Source of the DNA: Thozetella sp. PMI_491
Taxonomy: Eukaryota > Ascomycota > Sordariomycetes > Chaetosphaeriales > Chaetosphaeriaceae
Direction: 5' to 3'
NCBI GenBank assembly: GCA_021432635.1
Contig: MU270062.1
Coordinates: forward strand, 124,001 to 188,000
DNA length: 64,000 nt
The notes under the pieces are model-generated. The model was not told the DNA's origin. It saw only the letters and a list, made by a program, of their open reading frames with translations, and did no database searches. The translations under genes were made by a program, and so were the position numbers. Below, one piece after another: positions 9,638 through 20,811 of this stretch (positions within the stretch are counted from its first letter, which is position 1; every line of letters begins with the position of its first letter).

Positions 9638-10683
9638 CGTTTTTCTGCGTGTCTTACGTCTGTGTGGATGAATTGGATCGCGAAAAGAGGCAAGGAGAGC
9701 TGGCGTGTATGTACCCTTGTTCGAAGAAAAAGGACGAAGTCTCGATGAAACTTCTATTGCGCCCTGGGCTCGACATCATACTTCAATTTAGTGCGCCCTA
9801 GCCTACATCAGCCACCGCCGGGGCCGTCCAATATCATGGCGGCCTGCTCCTTGTCCAGCTTCTCAATCGTGCAGATCCCCGCGATACTGCTGTTTGGGGG
9901 AAATTCACATCTGTACCCCAAAAAGCACTGACCTGCCGTGCGACTTGGTGCACGAGCATAGCAGCAAGCGTCGTTGCATCGAAGCCCGCTCGCATTCTTG
10001 AGGAACCAGAAGTGAGCCATTTCATTCGCTTTCGCAACCTTCCATTCCACGAGCTAACTCTCCACCTAGGTGTACTTGGTATTATTCGTCCCCTGCGAAT
10101 TCCAGTTCTGAGATCCGCGCCACTAGTGCACCTCGAGGATAGGTGCCGTAGACTTGCCATTGACCATCTCCTTATCAGGAGAGGCTACCTTGGCCGGATC
10201 ACACCTCCGTCCTGCATTTCCATTGTGCTGCCAGACTCTCATCGCTCAAGTCATCGGCACGAGAGTACCTCTCTGGCCAAGGTAGAATATTCTCCGAATA
10301 TTGGTTCTTCCCGCAGGAGGTCATGCGCACAGAGCACCGTGGACTTGACCGACCGGCTTGGTTCGGTCCCCAGGCTCAACTTCGGAAGCGCTAAATTCAG
10401 AATGGGTTCCATCACGGCCCAGTTCCAGCACTAGAGCACCAGGTAACTGGACTTGGCTCGCTGTAACCCCACGCAGGACGATCCGTTCTGCGGTCCGGTA
10501 CCCCCGAACTGATGCGATGTTTAGCCGGTGGCCGGGGGGGTTGAGCCTCTATAGATACCTTCACCCCCCCATCCACCCCCCTTAAAGCCCCGGGCGTTGC
10601 CTTGCCTCAAGCTCTCGTCCACAGCAGTGTCTGTCTCATACAAGTTTGCGAATAATCATCCGGTGCACGCGAGGGCTTTCGCC
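9638..10683. other. divergent promoter region, toroid gene / MFS gene
   Basis: Lies between two genes that point away from each other, so it should carry both promoters. C-rich runs stand at about 10560-10580, just before the MFS start. A short minus-strand frame (9808-10050) encodes a Cys-containing peptide but has no start context or signal peptide, and I do not call it a gene. Confidence 0.5.
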
Positions 10684-12272
10684 ATGGCGACTACGACAGT
10701 GACCCAGGCCGAGGCGGCGTTTGAGCCGACCCCGCCAACGCCCCCAAAGATGGTGCAGATGGAGATGGACCGAGACCATGAGCCCCCCGAGGAACCGCCC
10801 ATGGACCGCCGCATGGCTCTTCAGATCATCTGTGCCGGCTATTCCTTCTTTGTCGCCGGCGTCAGCGATGGCAGCATTGGCACCATGATCCCCTACATTA
10901 TCCAGGCGTACAGCGTAAGCACGACCATTGTCTCTAGCGTGTAAGTCCGGCAGGTCCCCAATGTGTTTGCGGCGGTCTCGTCGGATTCAGAGTGAGGAGT
11001 GCTTATCGCCATCCGCTCTTCCTTAGGTACGGCACCGCCTTCTTCGGGTGGCTTCTCGCTGCCGCCTCGAATGCGCATCTATCCGAGCACCTCGGCCTTG
11101 GTGCAATGCTCGTTCTAGGCTGCTGTCTTCAAATCCTAGGTTCAGCACTGCGGGCTTGGACACCTCCTTTTCCGCTCTTCGCCATTACCTTCTTCTTTCT
11201 GACCCTCGGCCAAGGATACCAGGACTCGCACTCCAACACTTTTGTGGCCGGCGCCAAAAGCGCCCACCGCTGGCTTGGCTTTATCCATGCCATGTATTCG
11301 TGCGGCTGCCTCGTCGGCCCGTTCGTCGCCAACGCCGTAGCCTCGTCGAAAGATCCATCGCCATGGAGCTTGTTCTACATCTTGCCAGTCGGGCTCAGTG
11401 TGCTTAACCTTGTCCTTATCGTCGCCGCCTTTTGCGACACCATCGTCATCAAGCGCCCGTCGACTGCTAGTCCAAGCACTGAACTGCAGGGAAGAACCTT
11501 AGGAGACCACGCTGCCCCAGGCGAGGCACCGGCCACCGCTGCCATGGATCTCGTGAAAAACACGCTGCGTTTGCCCTCGTTCTGGCTCCTGAGCATGTTC
11601 TATTTCTTCTACCTCGGAGCTGCGCTGACGGCGGGCGGCTGGGTCGTGCAGTATCTCGTCGATGTCCGCGGCGGGGACCTGGCGAAAATGGGGTATGTTC
11701 CTGCCGGATACAACGGCGGCAGTTTCCTCGGGCGACTGTTTCTTCCCGAGCTCATCAACCGGTTCGGCGACCGCCGCATGATCTTCCTGTTCTGCGTTAT
11801 CTGCCTGGGGCTTCAGCTGTGTTTTTGGCTGTATGGGCGCCCCCTTCATTGTGTATTTTCTGCGTCTCTGGCTAAAACAGCAGCACAGTATCCCGAATAT
11901 TATCGCCGCCTCAGTCGCCGTCACTCTCTTTGGCATGTTCTCGGGGCCCTTTTTCCCGGTAGTGAGTCGTCCTCACTCGTCCAACTAACTGCCTCTATAT
12001 TGTCAACGCTGGCTGACCTTTAGCGCAAGGGCATGGCAACGGGAAAGCGGCTCTTCTCCGAAGAGCTGCGCCCGACCGCGTTGGCCTTCGTCTTCGTAGT
12101 GGCGCAGTGTGGAGGGTCGCTATTCCCCATCATCACCGGCGTTTTAGCCTCTCGCGTGAGCGTTGCAGTTCTGCAGCCCATCTTGGTCGGACTCATTGTT
12201 GCCATGGGGATCAGCTGGCTGCTTGTTCCGACGCCTAAGTCGGCCGGGTCCGCCGCGCCGCACGAGGAATAG
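10684..12272 (+). CDS. MFS transporter, FucP/Bsc6-like
   Basis: Four exons, 10684-10940, 11027-11830, 11889-11961 and 12024-12272, give 460 residues. The start has a good context (GCCATGG). The second intron (58 nt) ends at the second of two nearby CAG sites, because only that one gives CFWLIPNIIAASVAVTLFG, a clean membrane helix. The third (62 nt) starts GTGAGT and has a GCTGAC branch site. The protein has a polar N-terminal tail of about 45 residues, then about 12 predicted membrane helices with a hydrophilic loop after the sixth. HLGLGAMLVLGCC, TLGQGYQDSHSNTFVAG and AHRWLGFIHAMYSCGCLVGP resemble fungal transporters of the fucose-permease-like/Bypass-of-stop-codon group. The substrate is unknown. 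It should sit in the plasma membrane. A serine hydrolase gene follows on the same strand after 426 bases. Confidence 0.85.
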
Positions 12273-12698
12273 AGAGGGAAAGAGTCCAGTGCGTGAGTTC
12301 GAGGCCGTCCTCTAACATATCTGCGATTCTCTTTAGCTCAGTTGGCGACTCTTGCCCTTCCGCTTCGCGCGACAACTTGGTAGAGCCTCCCTCACGTGGA
12401 TAAACTGAAAGTAGTGGAACCCGAGCAAACAAGATGGGCATTTGTGGATGGCGGCCAACTACAAGTGCAGCCCAGTCAGTGGTGGAGCCCATTTTTGGGG
12501 CGCAGCTCGGTGCATATTGTATATGCACACAGCACGTACTGGAGTTAAGTTACTGTACAGCCCTAGAATTGAGCTAGCCACCACCAACCCTGCTTTATAG
12601 GCTGCATGGGTCCTGGCGTCATTGTCGCTGCTCGTTCCCCATCACTGTAGCCTACCTTGCACGCCAGTACCTTGAGCCTCCAGCTTTCTACTGCTGTA
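12273..12698. other. spacer, MFS / serine hydrolase
   Basis: Contains the 3' side of the MFS gene and the promoter of the hydrolase gene. A TAGCTCAGTTGGC string at about 12334-12346 looks like a tRNA A-box but has no partner B-box. No other element is recognised. Confidence 0.45.
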
Positions 12699-14362
12699 AT
12701 GGATACGATTCAATCACACACGTTCGCCTCGCATGTGGAGGAGCTGATGAGCCGTCACCACGTGCCCGGCCTCGCCATCGCCGTCGTGCAAGACGATCAA
12801 GTCGCGTCAGCAGGCTACGGCCATGCTTCCCTCGAGCCGCCAATCCCATGCACAGCCGATACAATCTTTGACGTGGGCTCCGCAGCCAAGTCACTGACGG
12901 CTGCTGCCGTCGCCCTTCTCGTGGACGACAATGAGAAATACCCAGAGGTGCAATATCATGCGACCATGTCCAGCTTGCTCCCCGACGATTTTGTGATGTC
13001 TGAGGTTGTGTATACTGAAGGGGTCACTCTGGACGACGTCCTCAGTCACAGGTCCGGCATGCCGAGGTAGGTCTGTTGCCTCAAGGTAACTTGCCCTTGG
13101 TGTTTTCCCTTGATCAGTTCCCGATCTTGCGCTTCTTGTTTCTGACATTCGGGCGCAGACATGACAACTCCTACATGGGCCCAGGAGCTGCCGTTCCAGA
13201 CGACGCAGGCTCGATCACTCGTAACTTGCGCAACCTGCCCGTTGCCGCCCCCCTTCGTGCCAGATATATATATTGTAACATGATGTACACCGCCGTAACT
13301 CACCTGGTGCAAGTGAAGACCGGGCAAAGTTTTGCCTCCTTTCTACATGATCATTTCTTCCAGCCACTGGGGATGCCTTCGACTGCGCTCCAACCCAGTG
13401 CCGCCCGAGCCAATGGACTTGGGGAGCGAATCGCGACAGGATACTCATGGCGAAAAGACAGCAGCAGCTACCACGGGTTCCAGAGTCCAGATTGTCCGGA
13501 AGGTCAAGGGGCAGGCTCAATTGTCTCCAGCGCGAAGGACTTTATTCTCTGGGTCAAGGCCTTGGTGAACCACGAAGACCCTATCAACGAGCGGATATAC
13601 CAAGGCCTGGTTCGACTGCGCTCATTTCCAAATCCTAGTGGAAAGCGGCTGAAACGATACAGATCGCCCGCCTTTTATGCGGCAGGCATAGAGGTGTACT
13701 ACTACCGCGGATACGCTGTCGTTGGCCATGACGGCAACGTGCCGGGATTTGCGAGCCGCTTCTTCTTCCTACCAGACCTCAGGTTCGGCGGCGTCATCTT
13801 GGGAAACTCAGCAGACGCAGCCCCATTGGCCACCATTTTGTCGCGAGAGCTGATCGACCGAGTCCTGCAAGTCCCAGAGCAGGAGGAGGCCCGGCCGCCG
13901 AGGGCTAGGGAAGCACACGGCAGCCGCAAAGGTGGTCTCCCTAGGCGCCCCAATATTCCACCGCAAAAGCAAGCCAAGCAGAAGAAGGAGAACAGAGGAG
14001 CAGACAGCAGCGAGAAGCCAGAACCTCGGGAATCCCATCTAAGCCAGCGGCAGGTGCAACAAAGGCCGTTGGAGGCATATACTGGTCAGTACTGGAACGC
14101 GGGCTATCATGGCCTGACGGTTCAGGTTAGAGATGGACAGCTTTTCATTGATGCTACCGATCGTTCTAATGGCTTCACTCTCACATTCGAGCATCTTCGG
14201 GATCAGACAATATATGTTGCGCACTTGACCGACTCCATAGAAGGGGGCGACGACCCAGTCGAAGCCGAGTTCAAATTTGACAAAAATAGAGCTGTTAGGT
14301 TAGGATTGCGTCTTGAAGAGATCTTGGAGGACAAGATTTGGTTTGAGAGGATTGAGAATTAG
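12699..14362 (+). CDS. beta-lactamase-fold (class C/PBP-like) serine hydrolase
   Basis: Two exons, 12699-13066 and 13159-14362, give 523 residues. The 92-nt intron starts GTAGGT and ends GCAG, and joining gives LSHRSGMPRHDNSYMG. All three active-site signatures of the beta-lactamase/transpeptidase-like family are present: SxxK as SAAK (Ser61, Lys64), YxN as YCN (Tyr161, Asn163), and HxG as HDG (His313). The family contains esterases, D-aminopeptidases and amidases in fungi, so the substrate cannot be told. A lysine-, arginine- and proline-rich linker of about 60 residues (roughly 365-425) separates the catalytic part from a C-terminal domain (YTGQYWNAGYHGLTVQV) of the sort found after such hydrolases. 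No signal peptide is visible, so a cytosolic place is likely. Confidence in the fold is high. Confidence 0.88.
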
Positions 14363-14641
14363 ATACGAGGAGACAGCTGACTTTTTCTTGCTTTTGTCAT
14401 TCGGATATCTACAGGGAGAGCCCAGGCCTAGTGAATGCCAGGGCAGGAGTACTGGTATGCGATGCCTTTGATTATACAACCTATCTATGGCGCAGAAGAG
14501 ACCACCTGCATTGAGAGCTGAGGCACCCTTGGGTCCCGTATCACACCGACCTTGATAGCACACCCGAAATCGCTAGGCGGAACCGAAAGTACAACAAAGG
14601 AGCACCGACCGTCCACCCAACTAGATGTGCCTATTGGTCAT

Positions 14642-15729
14642 CTATGCCTTGAACTTTTTCATATGGGTGGCAGAGCGCATCATCTCCAAGCTCTTGTGGT
14701 AGTCATTGGTCCCGTTCTCCGGATCAGCATCCTTCGCCTTGCACTTGCTGAACTGCTTCCCGTTGCCGTGCGAGCCGTCGATCCGCATGAAGCTCTGGCC
14801 CTTCGCCTGCAGCATAGTCTTGGCCGCGTCGTCGAACCAGCCGTTGATGAAATCGCCGTGGAAGCAGTAGCCGTCGCCCATCTGCATCCGGTCCCACGTC
14901 AGCGTTCCGATAGACATAAGGGGCAAGGGGGGGTCAGGATGGATACTCACCTCGCCGCAGGCCAACTTGAAAGGCGGGACGCCCTTCCAGCCTTGCGGGA
15001 TAGCCCGGCGCGTATCGTATCGAACCGAGAAGCGCAGCGATGGCATCCGCTTCATGCCGGCGGGGCAGCGGCCCCCGTGGGCGGCGGCGTACGTATAGTC
15101 GGTGATCTTGTTCGGGTCCACGCAGTCGGGGAAGCGGAGGATGGCCTGCATGTGGGCGCTGCAGGTGGTGCGAGGGAAGGCGGCGCGCGGGCGGCTGTCG
15201 CGGTCCTCGGGCCCGTTGCCATCGCACCACCAGGTAATGGCGGTGATCTTCTCGTCGATGTCGGCCTGGCTCTTGGCGCTGGCGTTCCCGGCGACGGCGT
15301 GGAAGTCGCGCGGGAACGGGATCTCGGCGTGGTCAACCTGCTCGTAGTACGTCTTGAAGGTGGCCGGGTAGATCTCGGTGTAGTTGTCCCCGTTGACGTA
15401 GTAGAGAGTAGGAGACCCTGCAGCGGGTTCAGTGGTCGGTCGGTATCCCCTCGGCGCCACAGCGGAGCGGAGGCATGGACATGAGAGAAAGACCTACAGT
15501 ACACGGAGAGATCGTTGGGGTTCTCTCCAGAGGGGCAGCCCTTCTGCAACTCCTCCGTCGTGGGAAGGTCCTTGGTCACGGCATCTGAGCCGTAGAACGA
15601 GTGCATATGGGACACATACTTCCCTGGGAGGACGATAGGATCGATGTTCTTGCGCATGAACGGTTTGTGCTCGATGTCGGTGAGCGCGGCGGCCGTGGCC
15701 GCGAGGAACGGGATGGCAGCACGCATCAT
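14642..15729 (-). CDS. secreted DUF1996 protein
   Basis: Three exons on the minus strand, 15729-15498, 15417-14951 and 14881-14642, give 312 residues. The first intron (80 nt, GTAGGT...TGCAG) joins DLSVYWSPTLYYVNGD. The second (69 nt, GTGAGT, branch GCTGAC, end TGCAG) is a multiple of three with no stop, so it can be read through. Splicing it gives LACGEMGDGYCFHGDFINGW, which fits the family. An N-terminal hydrophobic stretch (MMRAAIPFLAATAAALT) is a probable signal peptide, and for that reason the start at 15729 is preferred over an in-frame ATG at 15807. DUF1996 proteins are common secreted or cell-wall-associated fungal proteins without a proven activity. Conserved landmarks are HMHSFYGSDA, GKSQADI-like, TTCSAHMQAI, RFPDCVD and RCPAGMKRMPSL. 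Confidence 0.88.
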
Positions 15730-16615
15730 GATGGAAGCCGGCGGGCGCACGATCGAACGAGGGCTGCTGGAAAAGACGCTGTCCACAGGATAGGAGCGAT
15801 CGCGCATTCCGGGGGGTGCCCGGTAGGAGAGGTGCTCATATACATGTCGCCGTGGCGCTCGGCAATTGTCCGCTCCATGACTAGATGTGATCGAAAAGGC
15901 ACCGAGTCTTGGGTGCGAGACAATACAGGGTTAATACGTGCGGGGCGACTGATTGCACAGAATCTGGGGTTGGTATAGGTTCTATAGGTCGAGTTGATTA
16001 AAACTTGTTAAAGGGGGGGGCGGCTATTGGCCCGAGCGACTGATGGGCTTGCCTAGCTTCGGTTATATCCAGGCCCATGTCTCGTGGTAGCCAAGCACCG
16101 GTAGTGGCAGGGGCTTGCTATGGGAAGGCATAGACAGGCATTGGCCTTGGATGCTGTATGCCGGTCTTACTTCAGCCACCGAAAGAAGTCTTGTTCATCT
16201 TCACCCCCTCCCCTGTGCCAGGCAGGTATGTCGGCTTCGAATGCTCCAGGATCCCGGTCCTGGTGTCGTTCAACTTGGCATAGATTAGGCTTGTACAATA
16301 GGGAGCCGGCGCCGCCTCTACTAGTTAACTAGCAGGTGGAGTGCAGTGTTGGCCGGCATAGAACCAAGAGCGACGTTCGAATGTGGGGCGGTGGCGCGAA
16401 GCCCAGCGCGGATTTTGAGTGGTTTAGAGAGCGAGGCTCGTGGGCTAAAGCCAGACATTTAATCCACATCACAACCAAATGAACGGCAAGCTTGCGCCAT
16501 GGTCAAAATCATAGTTACCTAGATCACTCCATCGTGAGCCTCTGCATCCTGCAAGCACGTGACTGTCTAGGGATTAGGCGGCTTCCTTTCTGCCACCTAG
16601 GTCCATGCGGTCCTC
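15730..16615. other. divergent promoter region
   Basis: Lies between the DUF1996 gene (minus) and the F-box-like gene (plus). It holds a G9 run at about 16012-16020. No gene is recognised. Confidence 0.45.
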
Positions 16616-18377
16616 ATGATGGCCGACCAGATAGGAGGCAACCAAGCCGTGAGACCCCCGAGTATTCCTCTCAGTCGGAACACCAGCTAACAATGCCGCC
16701 CTCCAGGACGAGGTGGCGGGGCTTGACCTCCCGTTAGATATCGTGCATCAGGTTAGTACGAGAGGAAGAGGAGACGATAGTTGCTTATCTCGTCAGAACC
16801 GTGTCTTATCGCGACTCTATAGGTCGTCGCCCACTTCATCGCCCCCTGCACCTACACAGAGCTGCGCGCTACAGACTGGGACTCATTCTTGGCCCGCGCC
16901 GAGCCGGCGGTGATCCGGTATACCGAGTTCCGGCCCTATTCGCGAGACTTTTGCATCAAGAGTTATGAGACTCCCTTCTACACCATGGAGATCCCGAGCC
17001 TCGAGACCGTGCTGCGTCTGCGCCTGGTCTCGCGGACATGGAATGTTGCTGCGACGAGACTGCTGGCTATCTATCACTGGTGGTCCGTCCGGTTCGACGA
17101 CACTCACACCATCGAACGCGCCTTCCTTTGCTGCACAGGCGTCCCAAACTCGGTGGCTGGATGGGTCCGAAGTCTCGAGCTCGGGGAGATGCAGAAGACG
17201 ATGAAGACGTTCTATCGCACGCATCCCTGGAAAGTGGACAAGGAGCCTCACGGGTACGTCTAGCCAAGTTGCATCAGGTATTCAACCACGCCATGTTGAT
17301 TTTGACACTTTATTTTGTTACCCTCCTTGTAGAGACAGAGGGGGAGAAGAAGCGCGCATAGCCAAGATGGCGGCTTCGTACAGCATTGGCCTCACCGGCG
17401 AGAAGCTACGATACGACACCGACATGGAGCATGCTCTTCTTCGAAGTCTATTTGATCAATTGACAGGGCTTGAACGGCTCAAGATATCCGCCCCTGAGGC
17501 AGCCAGCAGCCAGATGCTCCCTAGGCCGGTTGACTGCTACGCAGAGTGCTATGATATGCAGGCGCTGGACGAGATGATATCGACCATTCAGTACGGCCTC
17601 TCCCGTCCGGGCCTCGCCCACCTCACCGATCTTCGCCTCGAACTTCCCAGCCCTCGGGACGTCGGACGTCTTGCCGAAGCCCTGGCTCCAGAGGCTCGGG
17701 GTCGGCTCCAGCACCTTCATATCGAGATCATGGACTCAACGGGGCCCAACGGTCGCATGGCTGAATTTCCGGACCCCGAGGATCACATCATCTTCGACGA
17801 GGACGATGACAACCTCTGGCGGTCATGGTCGCCCCCGAGTAACGTGCAGGAGTCCTATCCGAACCGCGCCTGCCAGGGCCAGCTCTGGGCACTCGTAGCG
17901 TCGTGCCCAAACCTGGAGTCTCTGGGCATCCGGGCGACGCACTTCCTCCAGCTTGACCTGCTGGACTGGAAGCCCGCTGCGAATGCTAAGGGTCTGCAGA
18001 CACTGGTGCTGAACCGGCTGTGGACAGACGTGGAGAGTCTGCTACGGCTGTTCATGGCTCGCCCAGAGTCGCTCCGCCGGATAGCTCTAGGAAGCATCAA
18101 GCTCTACGCAGATGGAGGGCACTGGGCCGACGTGTTTCGAACCCTCCATCGCGAGTGTACAAACTTGGATTATTGCGATATCGTAAGCCTCACTTACTTC
18201 AGCCAGCACGAGCGCTTCAAGCCACCCGCATCTATGTACACATCCGCCTTTATGCGCATGAAACACTTAGTCTGGAGCAAATGTGACGAGGAAGAGGAGG
18301 CTCTGTCGGCGCTGAAGAGTTGGTTGGTCGAGAAGGCAGGAGGTCGGGAGAGATACCCCAGTGTTGCAAGATATTAA
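16616..18377 (+). CDS. F-box-like protein, leucine-rich
   Basis: Four exons, 16616-16648, 16707-16751, 16823-17253 and 17333-18377, give 517 residues. The first two coding exons are only 33 and 45 nt. They are chosen because a GTGAGA donor and a CTAAC branch site before CTCCAG join an upstream ATG in frame to DEVAGLDLPLDIVHQVVAHF. That segment resembles the first helix of an F-box (LPxDIxxQV). The third intron (79 nt) joins EPHG to DRGGEEARIAKM. The C-terminal two thirds show leucine-spaced segments (LTDLRLELP, LQHLHIEIM, LESLGIRATHF, LQTLVLNRLW, LRRIALGSIKL) that suggest an irregular leucine-rich repeat surface. Fungal F-box proteins feed substrates to SCF ubiquitin ligases; this role is inferred. 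The 5' end is the weakest part of the model. Confidence 0.7.
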
Positions 18378-18676
18378 GATGGCTATGCTAAGCAAGGCGT
18401 TCTAGCATGACCATAGCATGCAATCCTTTGCCATTATAATATAGTTTAACCCCAATTCGAGGAAGTACTGTGGTACACAACGATCCTCCATCTTACCCGC
18501 CGACAGGGCTGTCCTCAGCTGCCCAGAATAGTGCCATAAGCAATGCTGATTGCTGATGCCTAGAAATACCCCCAGCCTTGCACCTCGACTTTTTTTTGCA
18601 CATACATACCAGGACCATGAAATGATTCCCGTTCACTAAGAGACATTGTTAGCTTGTCCAAGAGGAATTTACAGAC

Positions 18677-20707
18677 ATGACGAGCGTGCGTCGCTCGTGG
18701 CTTGCCTTCTTTAGGCGACGGAAGCGGGGCGACTCTCCGGATAACGGGAAGCCATCTCCCGCAGGGGATACGGCCCCATCTCGCTCGGCCCCGGCTTCCA
18801 AGGTCGAGTTGCGGCAAAACAACCTCCGGACAGAGCTAATCCCAGCGGACCGGCCCCAACAGCTGTCGGAGGAGGACAGGGTATCACTAGACTTGTGGAA
18901 CACGGCCTATGACAATTTGAAGGCGGGGAAAGACACGTCGAAGCTCGTCGAAGCATACGAAAGCATTCTCATCGGCTCCACCATTGGCACCAAGAACTCA
19001 GGTAAGCCCTCCCGGGATTCGAGGCCATGGCTCTGCTGACATTGGACTCTAGAGCTAAACCTTGATTGTGGAGAGGCAGAAAGGCTGGCCCATATGCGCG
19101 ACATTGCGCATCATGCGCTGGTTGAGACTAAACGCACTGAGAAGACCGAGTCGACGGTCCATCAAGCCGCCATCCTCGCTCGCTCCGCATTTCAAGTTGT
19201 GGGAAATGTGCTCGAGGCATACCCTCCGGCAGCCCTGGCATGCTCCGGCATTTGCTTGCTGCTGTCAGTAAGTAGCCTCGGCCCTGGCAACCTCGTGTCT
19301 ACTGCTAAGCCATGATAGCTGTTGGCCAATCGGTCCGCTCAGAACATGGCCATGATCGAAGGCCTGGTGTACGTCACCGAGAATCTGGAGTGGTACCTCA
19401 GCATATCAGGCATCACGTTTGCAAACTCGGCTGGGCCGGCTACCCAACAACAGATTGTCCACCTCCAGGTGTCTTTGCGGGCGAAGCTTACCAAACTCAT
19501 CGAGGGTCTTTTGGAGTTTGAGATGAAGAGCGTCTGCCGTTGTTACGAGGACGACCAACTCCTGCGGGTCCTGAGGCCTATGTTAGCCATCGACGATTGG
19601 AAAAACCGCCTTGACAGGTTGAAGGACTTGGAGAGCGACATCAACAAGCACGTCAGCCAGTTCCAAGGTACATACGGCGTCACCATATTGCGCCAGATGG
19701 ACGGCCTGCGCACCCAAATGGACTCAATTGCGAGCAGCATGCAAAAGACAGGAGATAGACACACCAATATCGCTGGCCGTGTCTCGATGATCCGTGGCCG
19801 CTGGGGAAAGAGCGGGAACTGGGAGCTTGTGGCCTCGATACCAGGCGGTGGCTTTTTCCATGCTGCACGAGAGATGGACCGATCTGATCGGGCCTGGAGA
19901 CAGCCCGTCGAGTTTGGCGCGGAACTCGACGGCGTTACTGGTCTCAGCATGATACAGAGTAACATTGGAAACCCTGGAAATCTCGAGCTCGCATGCGTAG
20001 TCGACGGCGTCGTGGCCGTCTTCTGGCGCAACTGCTCAAATTTCGGCTGGAGTGACCCTAATATGATATGGACGCACCCCCGATGCACGGGCAGCCCGGC
20101 ATTAATACAGGGAAACTTCTACAAGCAAGGAAACTTCGAGCTTGTCGTCCCTTGTGCCGAGCGGGGACTCGTCCACTACTACCGCGAGAACGACGACCCG
20201 GACTACCCTTGGCGCAGGGGCGGCTGGTTCGGACGAAGCCTCAAAGGGGTTACTTCAGTCTCCTTGATCCAGAGCAACTATGGCTCGCCTCACGGGAACT
20301 TCGAAGTGGTCTGCGTGGCCGAGGGTCGGCTGTACTCGTTCTATCGCGACCACGGCTCCGAGCCACACCGGTGGGCTGGGCCGCACGCGATCCATCCGCA
20401 TATCAAGGTGATAGGCAACCCCGTTCTTATTCAGAGCCAGGCGGGGAAGAAGGGAAACTTCGAGTTGGTGGTCCCGTCGGAGCGCGGCGGCCTCCTGCAT
20501 TTCTGGAGGAACAATGACGAGCCGGAGCAGACTTGGAGCATGCCCACTCACTTTGCCCAAGACCTAGGGCAGATCTCGGACGTGGCATTTATTGAGAGCG
20601 ACGGGAGGCTAGAGGTATGCTGTTACAAGGACGGGGAGGTCTATCACACATCACGCTCGAGCGAGGGGGAGTGGTCAAGCCCGTCTTCCGTCCTGTGCCC
20701 ACCTTGA
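18677..20707 (+). CDS. NLR-type N-terminal domain fused to beta-propeller, no NOD
   Basis: Three exons, 18677-19001, 19053-19267 and 19319-20707, give 642 residues (51-nt introns, both with good GTAAG donors). Residues about 60-310 match in wording the N-terminal domain found before NACHT ATPases in fungal NWD/NLR proteins (NACHT_N type): LWNTAYDNLKAGKDTSKLVEAYESIL near 70-100, then amphipathic helices through LEWYLSISGITF and a coiled segment to about 325. No Walker A, Walker B or other NACHT motif follows. Instead, residues 330-642 hold a six-fold repeat whose signature GN(W/L/F)E(L/V) recurs near 345, 400, 451, 507 and 559, with a degenerate copy (GRLEV) near 608. Each is followed by an HYYREN/FWRN-type aromatic strand and a W. 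This is a beta-propeller of the lectin- or FG-GAP-like sort. Function is inferred as recognition coupled to a death-type effector domain. Confidence 0.82.
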
Positions 20708-20811
20708 GATCATACTCGCGCATCGAGGCACAGTATACTTCCGGTCAAGGCGCAGGGACTTTAACCTCACTCAGCTGCTGTATTCTGCCACCCTCTCTAT
20801 CGCGCACCGCC

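Noticed and set aside
9808-10050. Minus-strand 80-codon frame with a Cys-rich segment (NDACCYARAPSRTAGQC), possibly a small secreted protein
   Set aside because: No signal peptide, no clear start exon, and an internal GTCAGT...CAG stretch makes the frame ambiguous. It is insufficient for a gene call.
12334-12346. TAGCTCAGTTGGC string that matches the A-box of a tRNA gene
   Set aside because: No B-box (GGTTCRANNCC) follows at the right distance and the flanks do not fold into acceptor or anticodon arms.
14552-15484. Plus-strand 310-codon open frame opposite the DUF1996 gene
   Set aside because: Antisense shadow. The minus strand carries the signal peptide, introns and family motifs.
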